A DNA stretch of 35,051 nucleotides, taken from positions 1 to 35,051 of the forward strand of contig CAIOPO010000039.1 in assembly GCA_903860195.1 (NCBI GenBank), read 5' to 3'. The position numbers and the translations under genes are program-made. The notes beneath the pieces were generated by a model. That model was not told where the DNA came from. It saw only the letters and a list, made by a program, of their open reading frames with translations, and did not search any database. This DNA is from an uncultured Opitutia bacterium (GTDB lineage Bacteria; Verrucomicrobiota; Verrucomicrobiia; Opitutales; UBA953). This document shows, in pieces, positions 34,352 through 35,051 of this stretch (positions are counted from its first letter, which is position 1; each line of letters begins with the position of its first letter).

Positions 34352-35051
34352 TCAGTCGTCGCGGCGGTCGAGGAACAGCCGGATGACGTAGAAGAGCAGC
34401 GTGACGAAGGACGAGAACAGGATGAAGGCCGCCGCCACGTGCTGGTCGGTCTCCAGCGTGTTCTTGATCTCGTGGGTCTGGTACAGGATGACCGAGGCCA
34501 TCAGGACGATCATCGCGATCGAGAACCAGGCGCCGAGCGTCCATCCGGCGACGATCGAGACCACGATGGCCCCGAGGGCGCAGAAGCTGGCGATCACGAT
34601 GGCCGTGCGCAGGAAGGAGAAGTCCGTCGAGGACATGAACACCGTGACGGTGAGGCCGGCGGCGAGGACGCCCGTGATCAGGCAGGCCGGCAGGAGGATC
34701 TGGCCGGGGTTGCCGCCGGTGACGATCACGGTGTAGGCGATGATCGGGATGAAGATCAGGGCCTGGAGCAGGATGTAGAGACCGAGACCGAGATACTGGG
34801 AGCCCCGGGAGGCGCGGTTGAAGGCCAGCGACTGGGCGACCGTTGAGCCGCCCCAGAAGGCCAGCATCACGAGCAGCATGCTCCACCCGCCGAGCGAGTT
34901 GATCATGGACCCGAAGCCGTTCATGACCGCCTGGGCGACGCCCGTGACGAACATGCCGTAGAGAGCCACCGCGAAGGCGGCCAGCGAGGCGGCGACCAGA
35001 CCGTAGGTCCGGCGGTAGAAGGCCGCGCGGGCGGCGACCGGGGCGTCAGCG
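34352..35051 (-). CDS. Bax inhibitor-1/YccA family membrane protein (5' end outside window)
   Basis: The frame is open to the window edge, so the true start lies outside; the track start at 34969 is an internal GTG. Visible residues upstream of it read FYRRTYGLVAASLAAFAVALYG, the typical first helix of the family. About seven hydrophobic helices follow, with VAQSLAFNRAS, NTLETDQHVAAAFILF and the end LFYVIRLFLDRRDD matching the BI-1 pattern including the C-terminal acidic residues. Bacterial members are thought to be calcium-leak or stress-related channels. A strong terminator follows. Confidence 0.85.
   Translation of the reverse strand, partial: ADAPVAARAAFYRRTYGLVAASLAAFAVALYGMFVTGVAQAVMNGFGSMINSLGGWSMLLVMLAFWGGSTVAQSLAFNRASRGSQYLGLGLYILLQALIFIPIIAYTVIVTGGNPGQILLPACLITGVLAAGLTVTVFMSSTDFSFLRTAIVIASFCALGAIVVSIVAGWTLGAWFSIAMIVLMASVILYQTHEIKNTLETDQHVAAAFILFSSFVTLLFYVIRLFLDRRDD

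Overview
The window is about 35 kb of GC-rich (visually near 70% G+C), densely coding bacterial chromosome. It carries core metabolism, translation and cell-envelope genes. I see no insertion sequence, prophage, CRISPR array or rRNA. The mix of an arylsulfatase-type sulfatase, a ThuA protein, a GFO/IDH/MocA oxidoreductase, a DUF3472-like exported protein, a NagB/NagA pair and a SWIM-SNF2 helicase fits the PVC group. A high-GC Verrucomicrobiota lineage (Opitutae-like) is my best guess. This is inference from gene content, not a marker-gene placement.

Layout. Positions 1-2736 hold a fused ATPase/permease ABC-2 exporter with a downstream membrane protein cut by the window edge, divergent from an unknown exported protein. 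Positions 2834-7152 hold efp, a tRNA-Gln on the opposite strand, then pyrH-frr-sucC-sucD, closed by two tandem terminators. Positions 7208-10527 hold a DUF3472-like exported protein facing a leuC-orf-leuD operon that has an unrecognised 95-residue gene inserted. A 22-bp perfect palindrome separates leuC from divergent purU. Positions 11689-13892 hold a short phosphotransacetylase followed directly by a BioD-like/DRTGG protein; together they look like a split, order-swapped long-form Pta. On the minus strand, 13889-19286 reads nagB-nagA-DUF2339-amidohydrolase.

Positions 19433-22110 carry comM (yifB) and an exported ThuA protein. The minus-strand block 25277-22113 reads sulfatase, GFO/IDH/MocA oxidoreductase, gluconokinase, which looks like a small polysaccharide or sugar-catabolism operon. 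From 25363 a plus-strand run holds a dapF homologue, a SWIM/SNF2 helicase, tatC with an acidic tail, an exported protein with a half-DnaJ zinc motif, a trans-polyprenyl synthase and an overlapping 34-residue membrane peptide. The window ends with a DUF192 lipoprotein, a methyltransferase, an exported PHB-depolymerase-like esterase and a 5'-truncated Bax-inhibitor-1 family membrane protein.

The most notable points are at residue level. The dapF homologue has serine at both catalytic cysteine positions (S72, S219). EF-P has asparagine at the position normally carrying the modified lysine or arginine (N34, in a PPNNA loop). The leuCD operon carries an unknown small gene. I did not find a convincing defence or mobile system; these variant housekeeping proteins are the real candidates for new biology.
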